DNA of 64,000 bases, from the NCBI GenBank assembly GCA_041397825.1, contig JAWKVX010000005.1, positions 372,001-436,000 of the forward strand. The letters are read 5' to 3'. Shown here piece by piece: positions 44,117 to 52,900 of this stretch. How positions within the stretch are numbered: position 1 is the first letter of the stretch; each line of letters opens with the position of its first letter. The notes under the pieces are model-generated. The model was given only the letters and a program-made list of their open reading frames with translations. It had not been told where the DNA came from and ran no database searches. This DNA comes from JANNSX01 sp041397825 (GTDB lineage: Bacteria; Pseudomonadota; Alphaproteobacteria; Rhizobiales; Hyphomicrobiaceae). A program made the translations under genes and the position numbers.

Positions 44117-45154
44117 CTATATCGGCCGGAACGGCCCGTTGCTGACCTCTTGCGACTTGCCGCGCCTGTCGCGCTTTTTGCGGCCCTTGCGCGACGGCTT
44201 TTTGTTCGCGCTGGCCGAGGTCCGCTCCGCGCCTGCCTTGGCGCTGCGCAAGTTCCTCGGCGGCTTGATCGAGCCCGTGATCTCGACTTGGGCGGTCGCC
44301 TTCGCCTGCTTGGCGGCCAGCTTGGCGTTGCGCTTGGCGATGACGGCCGCGACCTCGGCCGAGAATGCAGCATTCGGCTCGAATTTCGCTTTCGGCACCA
44401 GATGGACGAGGCGATATCCCTTGGTGCTCAGGGCATCCAGCAGCTCCGGGAGCGCAGCGGCCGTGCTGTCCTTGAGGTCATGCAGCAGAATGATGCCCTT
44501 CCCGACCTTCTCCAGACCCGCCAGCGTGCGATCGACGATCCGCTTCGGAGAGACCTTCTGGCCATGCGAATCCGTCGAATCGACGTCGATGCCGAACGTG
44601 GCGATGTTGCGTTGTGCGAGGCGTTCGAGCTCGCTGGCCGGAGCGTCGAGATAGGGGAAGCGGAAAAACGGTGCAACAGGCCCCCCGAGCACCTCGGTCA
44701 GCGCGCTGAACCCTTTCTCGACCTCGGCTGCGCGGCGGCTCTCCGCCAGCCGCGCGACATTGGCATGGGCCCAGGTATGACCCGCGATCGTGTGGCCGCG
44801 ACGAGCCACCTCCCTGAGCGTCTCGGGTTGCACGATGGCCATGCGGCCAACGGCAAAGAAGGTGGCCTTCGCACAGTAGCGATCGAGCGTATCGAGAATG
44901 GGGCCGGTGCTCACGGAGAACGGACCGTCGTCGAATGTCAGGACAACCTCGCCGGGTGCAAGGAAGCTCGAGCCCTCGCCCTGGAACTGGCGGCCGAAGC
45001 GTGGGCCACCGGTCGTATCGACGACCTCGACCCGCGAGACGCCGAGCGGGTGCGCCGCGAGGCAAATTCGTTCCGGTGGGCGCGCGTCAACAGGTGTCGC
45101 AGCCGCCCCCAAAACTGCCAAGCAGGCGGCCAAGATCCTGAAATACCGACACAT
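44117..45154 (-). CDS. Secreted polysaccharide deacetylase (NodB domain)
   Basis: 345 residues starting MCRYFRILAACLAVLGAAAT, a signal peptide. The NodB domain has LTFDDGP (motif 1), HTWAHANVA (motif 2, His pair), RFPYLDA (motif 3) and IILLHD (motif 5). It removes acetyl groups from cell-wall or exopolysaccharide sugars in the periplasm. The last 60 residues are very rich in Lys and Arg (KKPSRKGRKKRDRRGK), perhaps for binding anionic envelope polymers. GGGGGG lies 8 bp before ATG 45154; the open frame continues far upstream, but that part would extend into the divergent mgtE gene. Confidence 0.92.
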   Translation of the reverse strand: MCRYFRILAACLAVLGAAATPVDARPPERICLAAHPLGVSRVEVVDTTGGPRFGRQFQGEGSSFLAPGEVVLTFDDGPFSVSTGPILDTLDRYCAKATFFAVGRMAIVQPETLREVARRGHTIAGHTWAHANVARLAESRRAAEVEKGFSALTEVLGGPVAPFFRFPYLDAPASELERLAQRNIATFGIDVDSTDSHGQKVSPKRIVDRTLAGLEKVGKGIILLHDLKDSTAAALPELLDALSTKGYRLVHLVPKAKFEPNAAFSAEVAAVIAKRNAKLAAKQAKATAQVEITGSIKPPRNLRSAKAGAERTSASANKKPSRKGRKKRDRRGKSQEVSNGPFRPI

Positions 45155-45344
45155 ACGCCAAGCCCCCCCACGCATGGCCCGCACCCTGGACGATAGGCTT
45201 GCAGCTGACAAGCGAATATGTGCACAAGCGTGGGCGTCGTGGTGAGGCTGTGCCTCCCAGGTCGCAGGTTCTGTGAACAAAACCTGATTGGGTGTCGGCA
45301 AGGTTAACATCGAGCCGCATGGGGCCGCTGAGGTCATTCCGACG

Positions 45345-46739
45345 ATGTCCGATCCTTCAGAGCCGCACGTCCATCCGGCAGCACCGTCCGGGGTTTCAGA
45401 GGAGGCCGTCAGCGCCGTTGCTGTCGCCGAGGTCGAGGCCGCCATCGAGGCCCGCGACAGTGCGCGCCTGAAGGCCCTGGTCTCACCGCTCGACGATCCT
45501 GACATGGCCGATCTGATCGGCCTCCTGGCTGCGGACAGCCGTGTCGCCTTCGTCGAGCTCCTCGGTCGGGATTTTCGGCCGGAGGTGCTCTCGGAGCTGG
45601 CGTGGGGAGTCAAGGAGCAGATCGTCGAGGATCTGCCCAACGCGACCCTCGCGGACGCCGTTCAACATCTCGACACGGACGATGCCGTCTACCTCATCGA
45701 GGATCTGGAGGAGGCCGACCAGGCCGAGATCCTGGCCAGGCTGCCCGCCGACGAACGCGCGACGATCGAGCGCAGCCTCGACTACCCCGAGGAGTCGGCC
45801 GGCCGGCTGATGCAGTCGGAATTCATTGCCGTTCCACCCTTCTGGACCGTCGGCCAGGTGATTGATCACATGCGCGAGACGGACGACCTGCCGGATGACT
45901 TCGCCGAGATCTATATCGTCGATCCGGCCTTTCATCTTCTCGGCGCCGTGCATCTCGACCGTCTGCTACGGACCAAGCGGCCCGTGCCCGTCAAGGAGAT
46001 CATGGATGCCGATCCGATGTCGGTCTCGGTGGTCGAGGATCAGGAGGACGTGGCGCGGACTTTCGAGCGGCACAATCTGATCGCAGCCCCGGTCATCGAC
46101 GCCGATGGGCGGCTGGTGGGCGTCGTGACGGCCGACGATATCGTCGAGGTCGTGCAGGATGAGGCGGAGGAGGACATCTACCGTCTGGCCGGCGTCGGCG
46201 ACGAAAGCATGACCGACACGGTCTGGAGCATCACGAGAAGCCGGTTTCTTTGGCTGCTCATCAATCTCGGAACCGCAATTCTCGCGTCCTGGGTGATCTC
46301 CTTCTTCGAGGCGACCATCACCGAGATGGTTGCGCTTGCCGTGCTGATGCCGATCGTCGCCTCGATGGGGGGCAATGCCGGAACGCAGACGATGACCGTC
46401 ACCGTTCGCGCGCTGGCGACTCACGACCTGACCGCTGCCAACGTCCTGCGGGTCGTCTGGCGCGAGGCTGCGGTCGGATTGTTGAACGGGCTGATGTTCG
46501 CCCTGATCGTCGGTGGCGTAGCCTTGTTGTGGTTCGGCTCGGACCAACTCGGGCTGGTGATTGGTGCTGCAATGGTTGTCAACCTCTGCGCAGCGGCCTT
46601 GAGCGGGATTCTCGTGCCCATCGTGCTCGACAAGGCGGGCCTCGATCCGGCTGTCTCCTCGGGCGTATTTGTCACGACGGTGACCGATGTCGTCGGATTC
46701 TTCGCCTTTCTCGGACTGGCGGCCTTGATCCTGGTGTGA
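45345..46739 (+). CDS. mgtE: Magnesium transporter MgtE
   Basis: 464 residues starting MSDPSEPHVH. N-terminal MgtE superhelical domain to about 150, two CBS domains (about 160-280, with EIMDADPMSV and GVVTADDIVEVV), a plug helix, and five membrane segments with the selectivity motif LAVLMPIVASMGGNAGTQT. Cytoplasmic Mg2+ closes the channel through the CBS domains. The TTG-initiated extension from 45288 is rejected. No magnesium riboswitch was recognised in the spacer to the divergent deacetylase gene. Confidence 0.97.
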   Translation: MSDPSEPHVHPAAPSGVSEEAVSAVAVAEVEAAIEARDSARLKALVSPLDDPDMADLIGLLAADSRVAFVELLGRDFRPEVLSELAWGVKEQIVEDLPNATLADAVQHLDTDDAVYLIEDLEEADQAEILARLPADERATIERSLDYPEESAGRLMQSEFIAVPPFWTVGQVIDHMRETDDLPDDFAEIYIVDPAFHLLGAVHLDRLLRTKRPVPVKEIMDADPMSVSVVEDQEDVARTFERHNLIAAPVIDADGRLVGVVTADDIVEVVQDEAEEDIYRLAGVGDESMTDTVWSITRSRFLWLLINLGTAILASWVISFFEATITEMVALAVLMPIVASMGGNAGTQTMTVTVRALATHDLTAANVLRVVWREAAVGLLNGLMFALIVGGVALLWFGSDQLGLVIGAAMVVNLCAAALSGILVPIVLDKAGLDPAVSSGVFVTTVTDVVGFFAFLGLAALILV

Positions 46740-46843
46740 CCGATCGCGGTCATTTGAGGGGGCGGCTCGGCATCGAGGCTTTCCCTCGAGAGGTGAAACC
46801 GGTATCCCTTCGGCCGGTGGTTCACAGTCGGCTATGGGGTGAT

Positions 46844-47638
46844 ATGAGCGAGATCACCATACATCTCGGCGTAGCACTGGCGGGGCTTCTGAGCTTCCTC
46901 TCGCCCTGTGTCCTGCCGCTCGTTCCGGCCTATCTGGGCTTCATTGGCGGCACGACGCTCGACATATTGTCAGAGGAGGGGGAGGAGGCGCGCGCCGTCT
47001 ATCGGCGGGTGCTGCTCGCCGCGCTGTTCTTCGTGCTCGGCTTCACGACCGTCTTCGTCGCATTGGGGGCCAGTGCCTCGCTCATCAGCCAGTGGCTCAG
47101 TCAATACAAGAGCGAGCTGGCCTTCGGGGCGGGTGCGATCATCGTGCTGTTCGGCCTGCATTTCCTCGGTGTGCTGCCGATCGGGTTCCTGTACCGCGAG
47201 GTCCGCTATCATGGTGCCGGTCGGCCCGCGAGCGCCGTTGGCGCCTATGTCATCGGTTTGGCCTTCGCATTCGGATGGACGCCGTGCATCGGACCGGTGC
47301 TGGCGGCCGTGCTCGCTGCGGCGGCGAGCGAAGCGAGCCTCGGGCGGGGTGTTGGCCTGCTCCTCGTCTACTCACTCGGCCTCGGTATCCCCTTTCTGCT
47401 CGCGGCCATGGCCATCCGGCCGTTCCTCGGCCTCTTCGCCATGTTCAAGAGGCATCTCGGGACCGTCGAGAAGGTGATGGGGGCGGCCTTGGTCATCACC
47501 GGCATCCTGTTCATGACGGGCTCGATCAATCTCTTCGGCAACTGGATGCTCGAGACGTTTCCGGCGCTGGGCGAGATCGAAGCCTGGTTCACGCCGGAGA
47601 GCTTGCAGCAGGAGATCGCCAATCCCGGTGGCGGCTGA
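46844..47638 (+). CDS. ccdA: Cytochrome c biogenesis protein CcdA (DsbD-like transmembrane domain)
   Basis: 264 residues with six predicted membrane segments. The two redox cysteines are in LSPCVLPLVPA and GWTPCIGPVLA, the CcdA hallmark. It moves reducing equivalents from cytoplasmic thioredoxin across the inner membrane to periplasmic thiol proteins that serve cytochrome c maturation. GGGGTG lies before ATG 46844; the same frame is open upstream but overlaps mgtE. Confidence 0.96.
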   Translation: MSEITIHLGVALAGLLSFLSPCVLPLVPAYLGFIGGTTLDILSEEGEEARAVYRRVLLAALFFVLGFTTVFVALGASASLISQWLSQYKSELAFGAGAIIVLFGLHFLGVLPIGFLYREVRYHGAGRPASAVGAYVIGLAFAFGWTPCIGPVLAAVLAAAASEASLGRGVGLLLVYSLGLGIPFLLAAMAIRPFLGLFAMFKRHLGTVEKVMGAALVITGILFMTGSINLFGNWMLETFPALGEIEAWFTPESLQQEIANPGGG

Positions 47639-47715
47639 GCGATGGGAGGGGCGTCGAGGCGGGAGGCGGCGCCGGGCGGAAACGTGCGCCCGATCGGCAG
47701 AGGAGCGGAGGGGCA

Positions 47716-48201
47716 ATGACGGGACACTCGATACGGATTTGCGTGCTTGCGGCGGTGACGGCCATCGGCAGTGGTTGGTTCGCGGTCGCGGGTGCCGACG
47801 AGACCTGGTCCATGCTCGAGGGCCGGTGGACCGGCATGGGCACACTACGATTGGACGGTGGTGGGACGGAGCGGCTCAAATGTGTGGTCGTCTATCGGGC
47901 CGAGGGCGAGGGCCACGTCGCCCAGCATCTGACCTGCGTCGGGTCGCAGTACCGGATCGACGGCGGCGCTGACCTGATCTTCGAAGGAAAACGCGTCTCC
48001 GGCACCTGGGCGGAGCGCTCCTATGCCGTCGGCGGCGGCCTCGCGGGATCGGCAAGCAATGGCCGGATGCAGCTCAATCTCGATGGACCAACGTTCTCCG
48101 GCACGGCACGGATCGAGACCGAGCGATGCCGCCAGACCATCACCGTCGAATTGACGAACACGATCTTCGACGCGATCTCGGCCGGCTTTCGCCGCTGTTG
48201 A
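47716..48201 (+). CDS. Secreted protein of unknown function
   Basis: 161 residues. Signal peptide (ICVLAAVTAIGSGWFAVAGA, about 8-27). The mature part is predicted as mostly beta strands, with MLEGRWTGMGTLRLDGGG, LTCVGSQYRIDGGADL and repeated Gly-rich turns, suggesting a lipocalin- or beta-barrel-like small domain; four Cys occur. GGAGGGGC precedes ATG 47716. It lies 78 bp after ccdA, so a thiol-linked periplasmic role is possible. I do not recognise the family with certainty. Confidence 0.75.
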   Translation: MTGHSIRICVLAAVTAIGSGWFAVAGADETWSMLEGRWTGMGTLRLDGGGTERLKCVVVYRAEGEGHVAQHLTCVGSQYRIDGGADLIFEGKRVSGTWAERSYAVGGGLAGSASNGRMQLNLDGPTFSGTARIETERCRQTITVELTNTIFDAISAGFRRC

Positions 48202-48463
48202 GGAACGTGACTCAAGCGCCACAATCGACACGGCCCCTGAGCAACGCCAAGCCCTGTCGCCAACGGGACATGCGTGATCAGTTGTCGGTTCACTCATTAA
48301 GCATAGGAAATTCTTGCCACCAATACAGTAGTGTAGATCACAGATCGAAGGGATTGGCTGTCGGTTCTGGGCGCAACCTGTGCTTGTTGCGATTTGGCAA
48401 CGGTTGCCCGGCAACCGGGACGGAAGTGGTTGCACGCTGGACCATCATCGGTAATATCGGGAG
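48202..48463. other. Non-coding stretch upstream of the candidate structured RNA
   Basis: Together with the RNA below this makes a gene-free gap of about 540 bases between the secreted protein and the glycosyltransferase. No reading frame here has protein-like composition. A promoter-like pair, TTGCAC at 48430-48435 and TAATAT at 48452-48457 with a 16-bp spacer, lies at its right end and would start a transcript near 48464. Confidence 0.4.
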
Positions 48464-48614
48464 TTGCAACGGCGACGACTCGTTCGGGGGGATGAGGCTC
48501 GGCGCCGAACAAACTGACCAAGTTGGGGCTACTTGGGGGGAAGCTGGAGCGCCAAAAAGCGGCTTCAGTTTCGATTAGATGACCGGTCCGGGTGCTCCGG
48601 ACCGGTCTTTTTTT
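48464..48614 (+). ncRNA. Candidate structured small RNA ending in a strong terminator
   Basis: About 150 bases with successive hairpins: GTTCGG (48482-48487) with CCGAAC (48505-48510); CCAAGT (48518-48523) with ACTTGG (48531-48536) around a TGGGGCT loop; a third around AAGC/GCTT (48541-48565); then the terminator. No frame gives a convincing protein. The predicted start follows a TAATAT box. It could instead be the long 3' untranslated region of the preceding gene. It is not 4.5S, tmRNA or RNase P RNA by the motifs I know. Confidence 0.45.
48581..48614 (+). terminator. Strong Rho-independent terminator
   Basis: Perfect 11-bp arms GACCGGTCCGG (48581-48591) and CCGGACCGGTC (48597-48607) with a 5-base loop, followed by seven T. 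This is the best terminator in the window, and it stands 380 bases after the nearest upstream stop codon, which is why a separate RNA is suspected. Confidence 0.9.
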
Positions 48615-48737
48615 CCCATGTGCCATCTGGCAAAACCCTTCATGCCGGCATCGCACTCTTCGGCTACCATGAGCCGAGCCGACACCGCACGACAGAATGC
48701 AAGGTCGAGCCAGGGTCAGGATCTTCCATGCGTCCTC

Positions 48738-49820
48738 ATGCCTCCAACCGACACTAGCGCACCATTTCGAATTCTTGTTGCGACGGACGCCTGGCATCCG
48801 CAGGTCAATGGCGTCGTCAGGACCTATGAGCGCCTCGCCGACGAGGTCGGGGCCCTGGGCGCGGAGCTGGTCTTTCTCACGCCCGAAGACCGCTTCACCT
48901 TACCGTTGCCGAGCTATCCGGAGATCAGGCTGGCGCCGATCGGCCGGCGGACGGTGGCCGAGACGTTCGACGGAGCCGGCGCGAGCTACCTCCATATTGC
49001 CACCGAAGGCCCGATCGGGCTTGCCGCCCGGCGCTTTGCCCGGGATCGCCTGATGCCGTTCACGACGAGCTTTCATACGCGCTTTGCCGACTACCTCTCT
49101 GAGCGCCTGCCCGTACCGCTCGGCTGGGGCTATGCGGCGCAGCGCTGGTTCCACAACGCCGGGGCCGGCATGCTGGTCTCGACCCCATCGCTCGCCGAGG
49201 AGCTCGCGCAGCGCGGCTTCAAGAACATTCTCGCCTGGACACGCGGCGTCGACACGGATCTCTACCGCCCGAGGGCCGACCGTCAGTTCGGCGACGGCCC
49301 GGTCTTCCTCTATGTTGGTCGCGTCGCGGTTGAGAAGAACCTCGATGCCTTCCTCTCGCTCGACCTGCCGGGCAAGAAGGTGATCGTCGGAGCGGGGCCA
49401 GCGCATGATGAGCTCATGCGGCGCTATCCTTCCGCGGTCTTCACCGGCCCTCGGTTCGGCGAGGCACTGGCGCGCTGCTATGCATCCGCCGACGTCTTCG
49501 TCTTTCCGAGCCGCACCGACACGTTCGGCATCGTCTTGCTGGAAGCGATGGCCTCAGGCGTGCCTGTCGCGGCCTTTCCCGTCACCGGGCCGCGCGATGT
49601 CGTGGCGCCCGGTCTCGGCGGCATCCTGTCCGACGACCTCGGAGCCGCCGCCCTGCAGGCGATGGCGCTCGATCGCGGCGCGGTCCGCGGGCATGCGCTC
49701 GGTTTCAGCTGGCGGCAGGCCGCGCGCATGTTCCTCGACAATGTCATTCGGGCCAATGCGGCCCGGGGCTGGTGCCCGGGCGGCGCGCTGCCGACTCTGA
49801 TCGGGCCGTGCGAGGATTGA
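48738..49820 (+). CDS. GT4-family glycosyltransferase (GDP-mannose/UDP-sugar dependent type)
   Basis: 360 residues from ATG 48738 (MPPTDTSAPFRILVATD). GT-B fold: N-terminal DAWHPQVNGVVRT, the acceptor-side TSFHTRFADYLSER, and C-terminal nucleotide-sugar site FLYVGRVAVEKN and FPSRTDTFGIVLLEAMASGVPV (E-x7-E). It resembles transferases that add mannose or glucuronic acid-type sugars to membrane lipids (MgtA, PimB, SQDX kinds). An earlier ATG at 48669 is possible; the frame open from 48579 would cross the terminator and is rejected. Confidence 0.92.
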   Translation: MPPTDTSAPFRILVATDAWHPQVNGVVRTYERLADEVGALGAELVFLTPEDRFTLPLPSYPEIRLAPIGRRTVAETFDGAGASYLHIATEGPIGLAARRFARDRLMPFTTSFHTRFADYLSERLPVPLGWGYAAQRWFHNAGAGMLVSTPSLAEELAQRGFKNILAWTRGVDTDLYRPRADRQFGDGPVFLYVGRVAVEKNLDAFLSLDLPGKKVIVGAGPAHDELMRRYPSAVFTGPRFGEALARCYASADVFVFPSRTDTFGIVLLEAMASGVPVAAFPVTGPRDVVAPGLGGILSDDLGAAALQAMALDRGAVRGHALGFSWRQAARMFLDNVIRANAARGWCPGGALPTLIGPCED

Positions 49821-49893
49821 GCTCGGCAGCGGCCCGTGCAAATCTGCCGCGCCACGGCCGGCCACCCGCGGCGACCTCATTAGGATCTGCAAT

Positions 49894-50871
49894 ATGCGAC
49901 ATCCGACAATCTCTGACGTCCTCTCCGCGCGCGATCGCCTTGCGGGGGTCGCCCGGGTCACGCCGCTGATTGGCTCGGAAGCCCTCGACGCACGGCTCGG
50001 CGGGCGCGTGCTGTTCAAATGCGAAACGATGCAGCGCATCGGCGCCTTCAAATTTCGCGGCGCCTACAATGCCATCTCCCGGCTCACTCGGACCGAGGTG
50101 CCCGGCGGCGTCGTCGCCTGCTCCTCCGGCAATCATGCGCAGGGCGTTGCCGAGGCCGCACGGCTGCTCGGCTATCCAGCAGCCATCGTCATGCCGCGCG
50201 ATGCCCCGGCCATCAAGATCGCCGGCACCCGGGCCGCTGGTGCCGAGGTCGTGCTCTACGACCGGGCGACGGAGGACAGGGAGGCGATCGCCCTCAAATT
50301 GCAGCGCGAGCGCTCGGCCGCCTTCATCCCGCCCTTCGATCATCCGGACGTCATCGCCGGCCAGGGTACGGCTGGTCTCGAGCTGATGGAGCAGGCGAAG
50401 GCGACCGGCCTGACGCCGGAACTGGTTCTGGCACCGTGCAGCGGGGCGGGTCTGGCGACCGGCATTGCGACCGCGGTCAAAGGCATGACGTCCGCCTGCG
50501 AAGTCTACGCGGTCGAGCCTGAAGCCTTCGACGACTTGGCCCGCTCGTTCGAGTCTGGTCGGCGCGAGACGAACCGACTTGCGACGGGATCAATCTGCGA
50601 TGCCCTGATGGCCAGCTCGACCAGCGAGCTGACCTATGCTCTCGCCAAGGAGAGGCTGACCGGAAGCCTTCGCGTCAGCGATGCCGAGGTCAAGGAGGCC
50701 ATGCGCGTTGCTTTTGCGGAGTTGAAGCTCGTCGTCGAGCCGGGTGGGGCTGCGGCTCTGGCTGCCCTCCTGGCCGGCCGGATCGCCCTCGATGGGCGGG
50801 TCGCGGTCGTCGTGCTCTCGGGCGGCAATGTCGACCCGATTGCCTATGCCCAGATTCTCGCGGGCGGCTGA
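49894..50871 (+). CDS. Threonine/serine dehydratase-like PLP enzyme
   Basis: 325 residues of fold-type II. PLP Lys in GAFKFRGAYNA, the SSGNHAQGVA phosphate-side loop and SGGNVDP at the C-terminus. It lacks the regulatory ACT domain of biosynthetic IlvA, so it is the short catabolic threonine dehydratase / serine racemase kind. It deaminates Thr or Ser to the 2-keto acid, or epimerises Ser. It ends 49 bp before the convergent dipeptide epimerase gene, a neighbour that also handles amino-acid stereochemistry. Confidence 0.92.
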   Translation: MRHPTISDVLSARDRLAGVARVTPLIGSEALDARLGGRVLFKCETMQRIGAFKFRGAYNAISRLTRTEVPGGVVACSSGNHAQGVAEAARLLGYPAAIVMPRDAPAIKIAGTRAAGAEVVLYDRATEDREAIALKLQRERSAAFIPPFDHPDVIAGQGTAGLELMEQAKATGLTPELVLAPCSGAGLATGIATAVKGMTSACEVYAVEPEAFDDLARSFESGRRETNRLATGSICDALMASSTSELTYALAKERLTGSLRVSDAEVKEAMRVAFAELKLVVEPGGAAALAALLAGRIALDGRVAVVVLSGGNVDPIAYAQILAGG

Positions 50872-50920
50872 CGCAGCGTCGAAGCTGGAACGGCAATCGG
50901 CAAGGCCGGCAGGGACCTCT

Positions 50921-51901
50921 TCAGCCCCACAGGTCGCGACTGGCCGGTGTGATCCAGGCACCTTCATAGACGAGATGCGGACTGCGATCTCGAGCCAGCA
51001 GGAGTGGGCCGTCGAGGTCGACCCAGCGCGCCACGCCGGCAAGATGCAGTGCCGGTGCCATGGCGAGCGAGGTTGCGACCATCGAGCCGACCATGATGTC
51101 GAGTCCGGCCGAGATGGCGGCGTGGGCCGCCTCGACGGCGGCGGTGAGCCCACCGGCCTTGTCCAGCTTGAGGTTGACGCCGTCATAGCGGTCGCGGAGG
51201 GCTTCGAGGTCATCGGCGACATGCACCGATTCGTCGGCCGTGACGGCGAGCGGCCGGACGATGCGGCCGAGCCGGCCGTCGGCACCGGCCGGTAGCGGCT
51301 GCTCGATGGTTTCGAAACCGCATTCGGCGGCGACGGCGAGCAGGTGCTCCAACTCGGTCTCCGACCATCCCTCATTCGCGTCGGCGACCAGACGCGCCTC
51401 GGGCCGAGCCTTGCGGACCTCGCGCATGCGGTCGGCGTCGCCCGGGGCGCCAAGCTTCAGCTTTAGCAGGGGTAGCCGCCATTGCGCCTCGGCCTGCCGG
51501 GCCATATCGGCCGGCTCGGCGAGGCTCAGCGTGTAGCAGGTAAGGACACGCTCGGGCACCGGCATGCCGAGCAGGGCGGAGACGGATCGCCCCGTCTGCC
51601 TGGCCTCGAGATCGAGAAGGGCGCAGTCGATGGCATTGCGGGCGGCCCCTGCTGGGAGCCGGTCAAGCAGGTCTTGGCGATCTAGTCCAGACGCAATGTC
51701 CGGCTGCACCGATAGGATGGCCTCGAGAACGCCGTCGACGGTCTCGCCGTAGCGGGCGTAGGGCGTGCACTCGCCGCGCCCGGCGTTTGAGCCATCCCGA
51801 ATGGTGGCGACGACGACCACCGCCTCGCGCTTGGCGCCGCGGGAAATCCGGAACTCCCCGGCAATCGGCCAATGCTCCATGACCACTTCGAGCCGGCGCA
51901 T
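50921..51901 (-). CDS. Dipeptide epimerase (enolase superfamily, L-Ala-D/L-Glu epimerase type)
   Basis: 326 residues. N-terminal capping domain and C-terminal barrel with the catalytic Lys in KLKLG, metal ligands in VADANEGWS (Asp), ETIEQPL (Glu) and TADESVH (Asp), and the second Lys in VNLKLDKAGG. These are the positions of L-Ala-D/L-Glu epimerase, which recycles murein peptides. GGGAGA lies 7 bp before ATG 51901; the open frame to 52189 is an antisense shadow of the IalB gene. Confidence 0.92.
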   Translation of the reverse strand: MRRLEVVMEHWPIAGEFRISRGAKREAVVVVATIRDGSNAGRGECTPYARYGETVDGVLEAILSVQPDIASGLDRQDLLDRLPAGAARNAIDCALLDLEARQTGRSVSALLGMPVPERVLTCYTLSLAEPADMARQAEAQWRLPLLKLKLGAPGDADRMREVRKARPEARLVADANEGWSETELEHLLAVAAECGFETIEQPLPAGADGRLGRIVRPLAVTADESVHVADDLEALRDRYDGVNLKLDKAGGLTAAVEAAHAAISAGLDIMVGSMVATSLAMAPALHLAGVARWVDLDGPLLLARDRSPHLVYEGAWITPASRDLWG

Positions 51902-51920
51902 CGTCCATCTCCCTGAACGA

Positions 51921-51947
51921 CAACGCCCCGGCCAGGCCGGGGCGTTG
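51921..51947 (-). terminator. Perfect 12-bp hairpin after the IalB-family gene
   Basis: CAACGCCCCGGC (51921-51932) pairs with GCCGGGGCGTTG (51936-51947) across a 3-base loop. It lies between the IalB-family stop and the epimerase start on the same strand. No long T-run follows, but stem length and GC content suggest termination or strong attenuation. Confidence 0.65.
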
Positions 51948-51971
51948 CAGGCCTTCGCGCTTGCCTCGGGC

Positions 51972-52691
51972 CTATTGCTGCTGATCGCCTTCGGCCGGGG
52001 CGTCGCCGCCATCGGTCGCCTTCTTTTTCTTCTTCTCGGCATCCGCGGCCTTGGCTCGCTGGATGAGCTTCTCGCGATAGTCGAGGAGATACTTGCGGCG
52101 AATGTTGGCGAACTGTGCGGTGTCGACCGGCTTGCCTTCGTAGGACTCCTTGAAGCCCGACAACGGCAACTTGAACACGACCTGCTCACCGACGACGCTG
52201 ATGGCCGAGACCAACAGCATCTTGCCGCCGATCATCGCCTTCAGGAGCTCGTCCGAGGCCTCCATCTCGGCCGTACAGCCGTTCGGGAAGCAGTAGGTGT
52301 AGGTGAGCTTCAAAGGCTCTTTCTGTTCATCGATCTTCGCTTGCGCGCCGGCCGGTAGCGCCATGCCGAGCGGTACAGTCACAAGAAATCGCTTCTTGTC
52401 CTGGCCCTCGACGCTGCGCACGGCGGCCGAAACCATCGGGCCGCCCGTGTTGCGGTCGAGCTGCTCCTGGTGAGTGATGCAGATCTCGTGCTTCTCCTTG
52501 TCGTCCTTCTTGAGCTGGGCCTCCTCGCAGAGCTTGACCCACAAGCTGACCTTCTCCTTGTCCTTCTTGGTCGTCTCCTGCGCGACCGCGGGCGTCATGG
52601 ACGCGACGGACAGGGCCAACCCGGCCACGAGGCCACTCGATAGGACCAGCCTGCCCCACGACCGCACACGATTGAACGAATGTCCTGCCAT
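51972..52691 (-). CDS. Invasion-associated locus B (IalB) family protein
   Basis: 239 residues. Signal peptide (LVLSSGLVAGLALSVA, to AVAQE at about 36-40), then the IalB domain with CEEAQ, CITHQEQ and YCFPNGCTAEMEA, the paired Cys being family hallmarks. The C-terminal 30 residues are a Lys/Glu-rich then Gly/Gln tail (DAEKKKKKATDGG). Periplasmic or surface protein; the family is named from Bartonella but is widespread in non-pathogenic alphaproteobacteria, so no virulence is implied. Confidence 0.93.
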   Translation of the reverse strand: MAGHSFNRVRSWGRLVLSSGLVAGLALSVASMTPAVAQETTKKDKEKVSLWVKLCEEAQLKKDDKEKHEICITHQEQLDRNTGGPMVSAAVRSVEGQDKKRFLVTVPLGMALPAGAQAKIDEQKEPLKLTYTYCFPNGCTAEMEASDELLKAMIGGKMLLVSAISVVGEQVVFKLPLSGFKESYEGKPVDTAQFANIRRKYLLDYREKLIQRAKAADAEKKKKKATDGGDAPAEGDQQQ

Positions 52692-52900
52692 ATTCTGACG
52701 ACCCCTTCTGTCTAGGGCGCGGAGGCGCGCCCGGTCCCCTTCTGCCGTACCGCGTTGCCGGCATCAAAGCTCAGACACGCCTGAACCCTGGAAATGAGGC
52801 AATCCCGTGGCCTTGCTGCCAAGATAACCTGCTATGCAGGGGGCGCCCTCGGCTTTCGTGTCGCGGGGGCAACGGGCAATTGGCAGGTCGGGAGGATAGC

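Noticed and set aside
45155..45344. Magnesium riboswitch before mgtE
   Set aside because: No M-box-like conserved elements could be recognised in this short divergent spacer.
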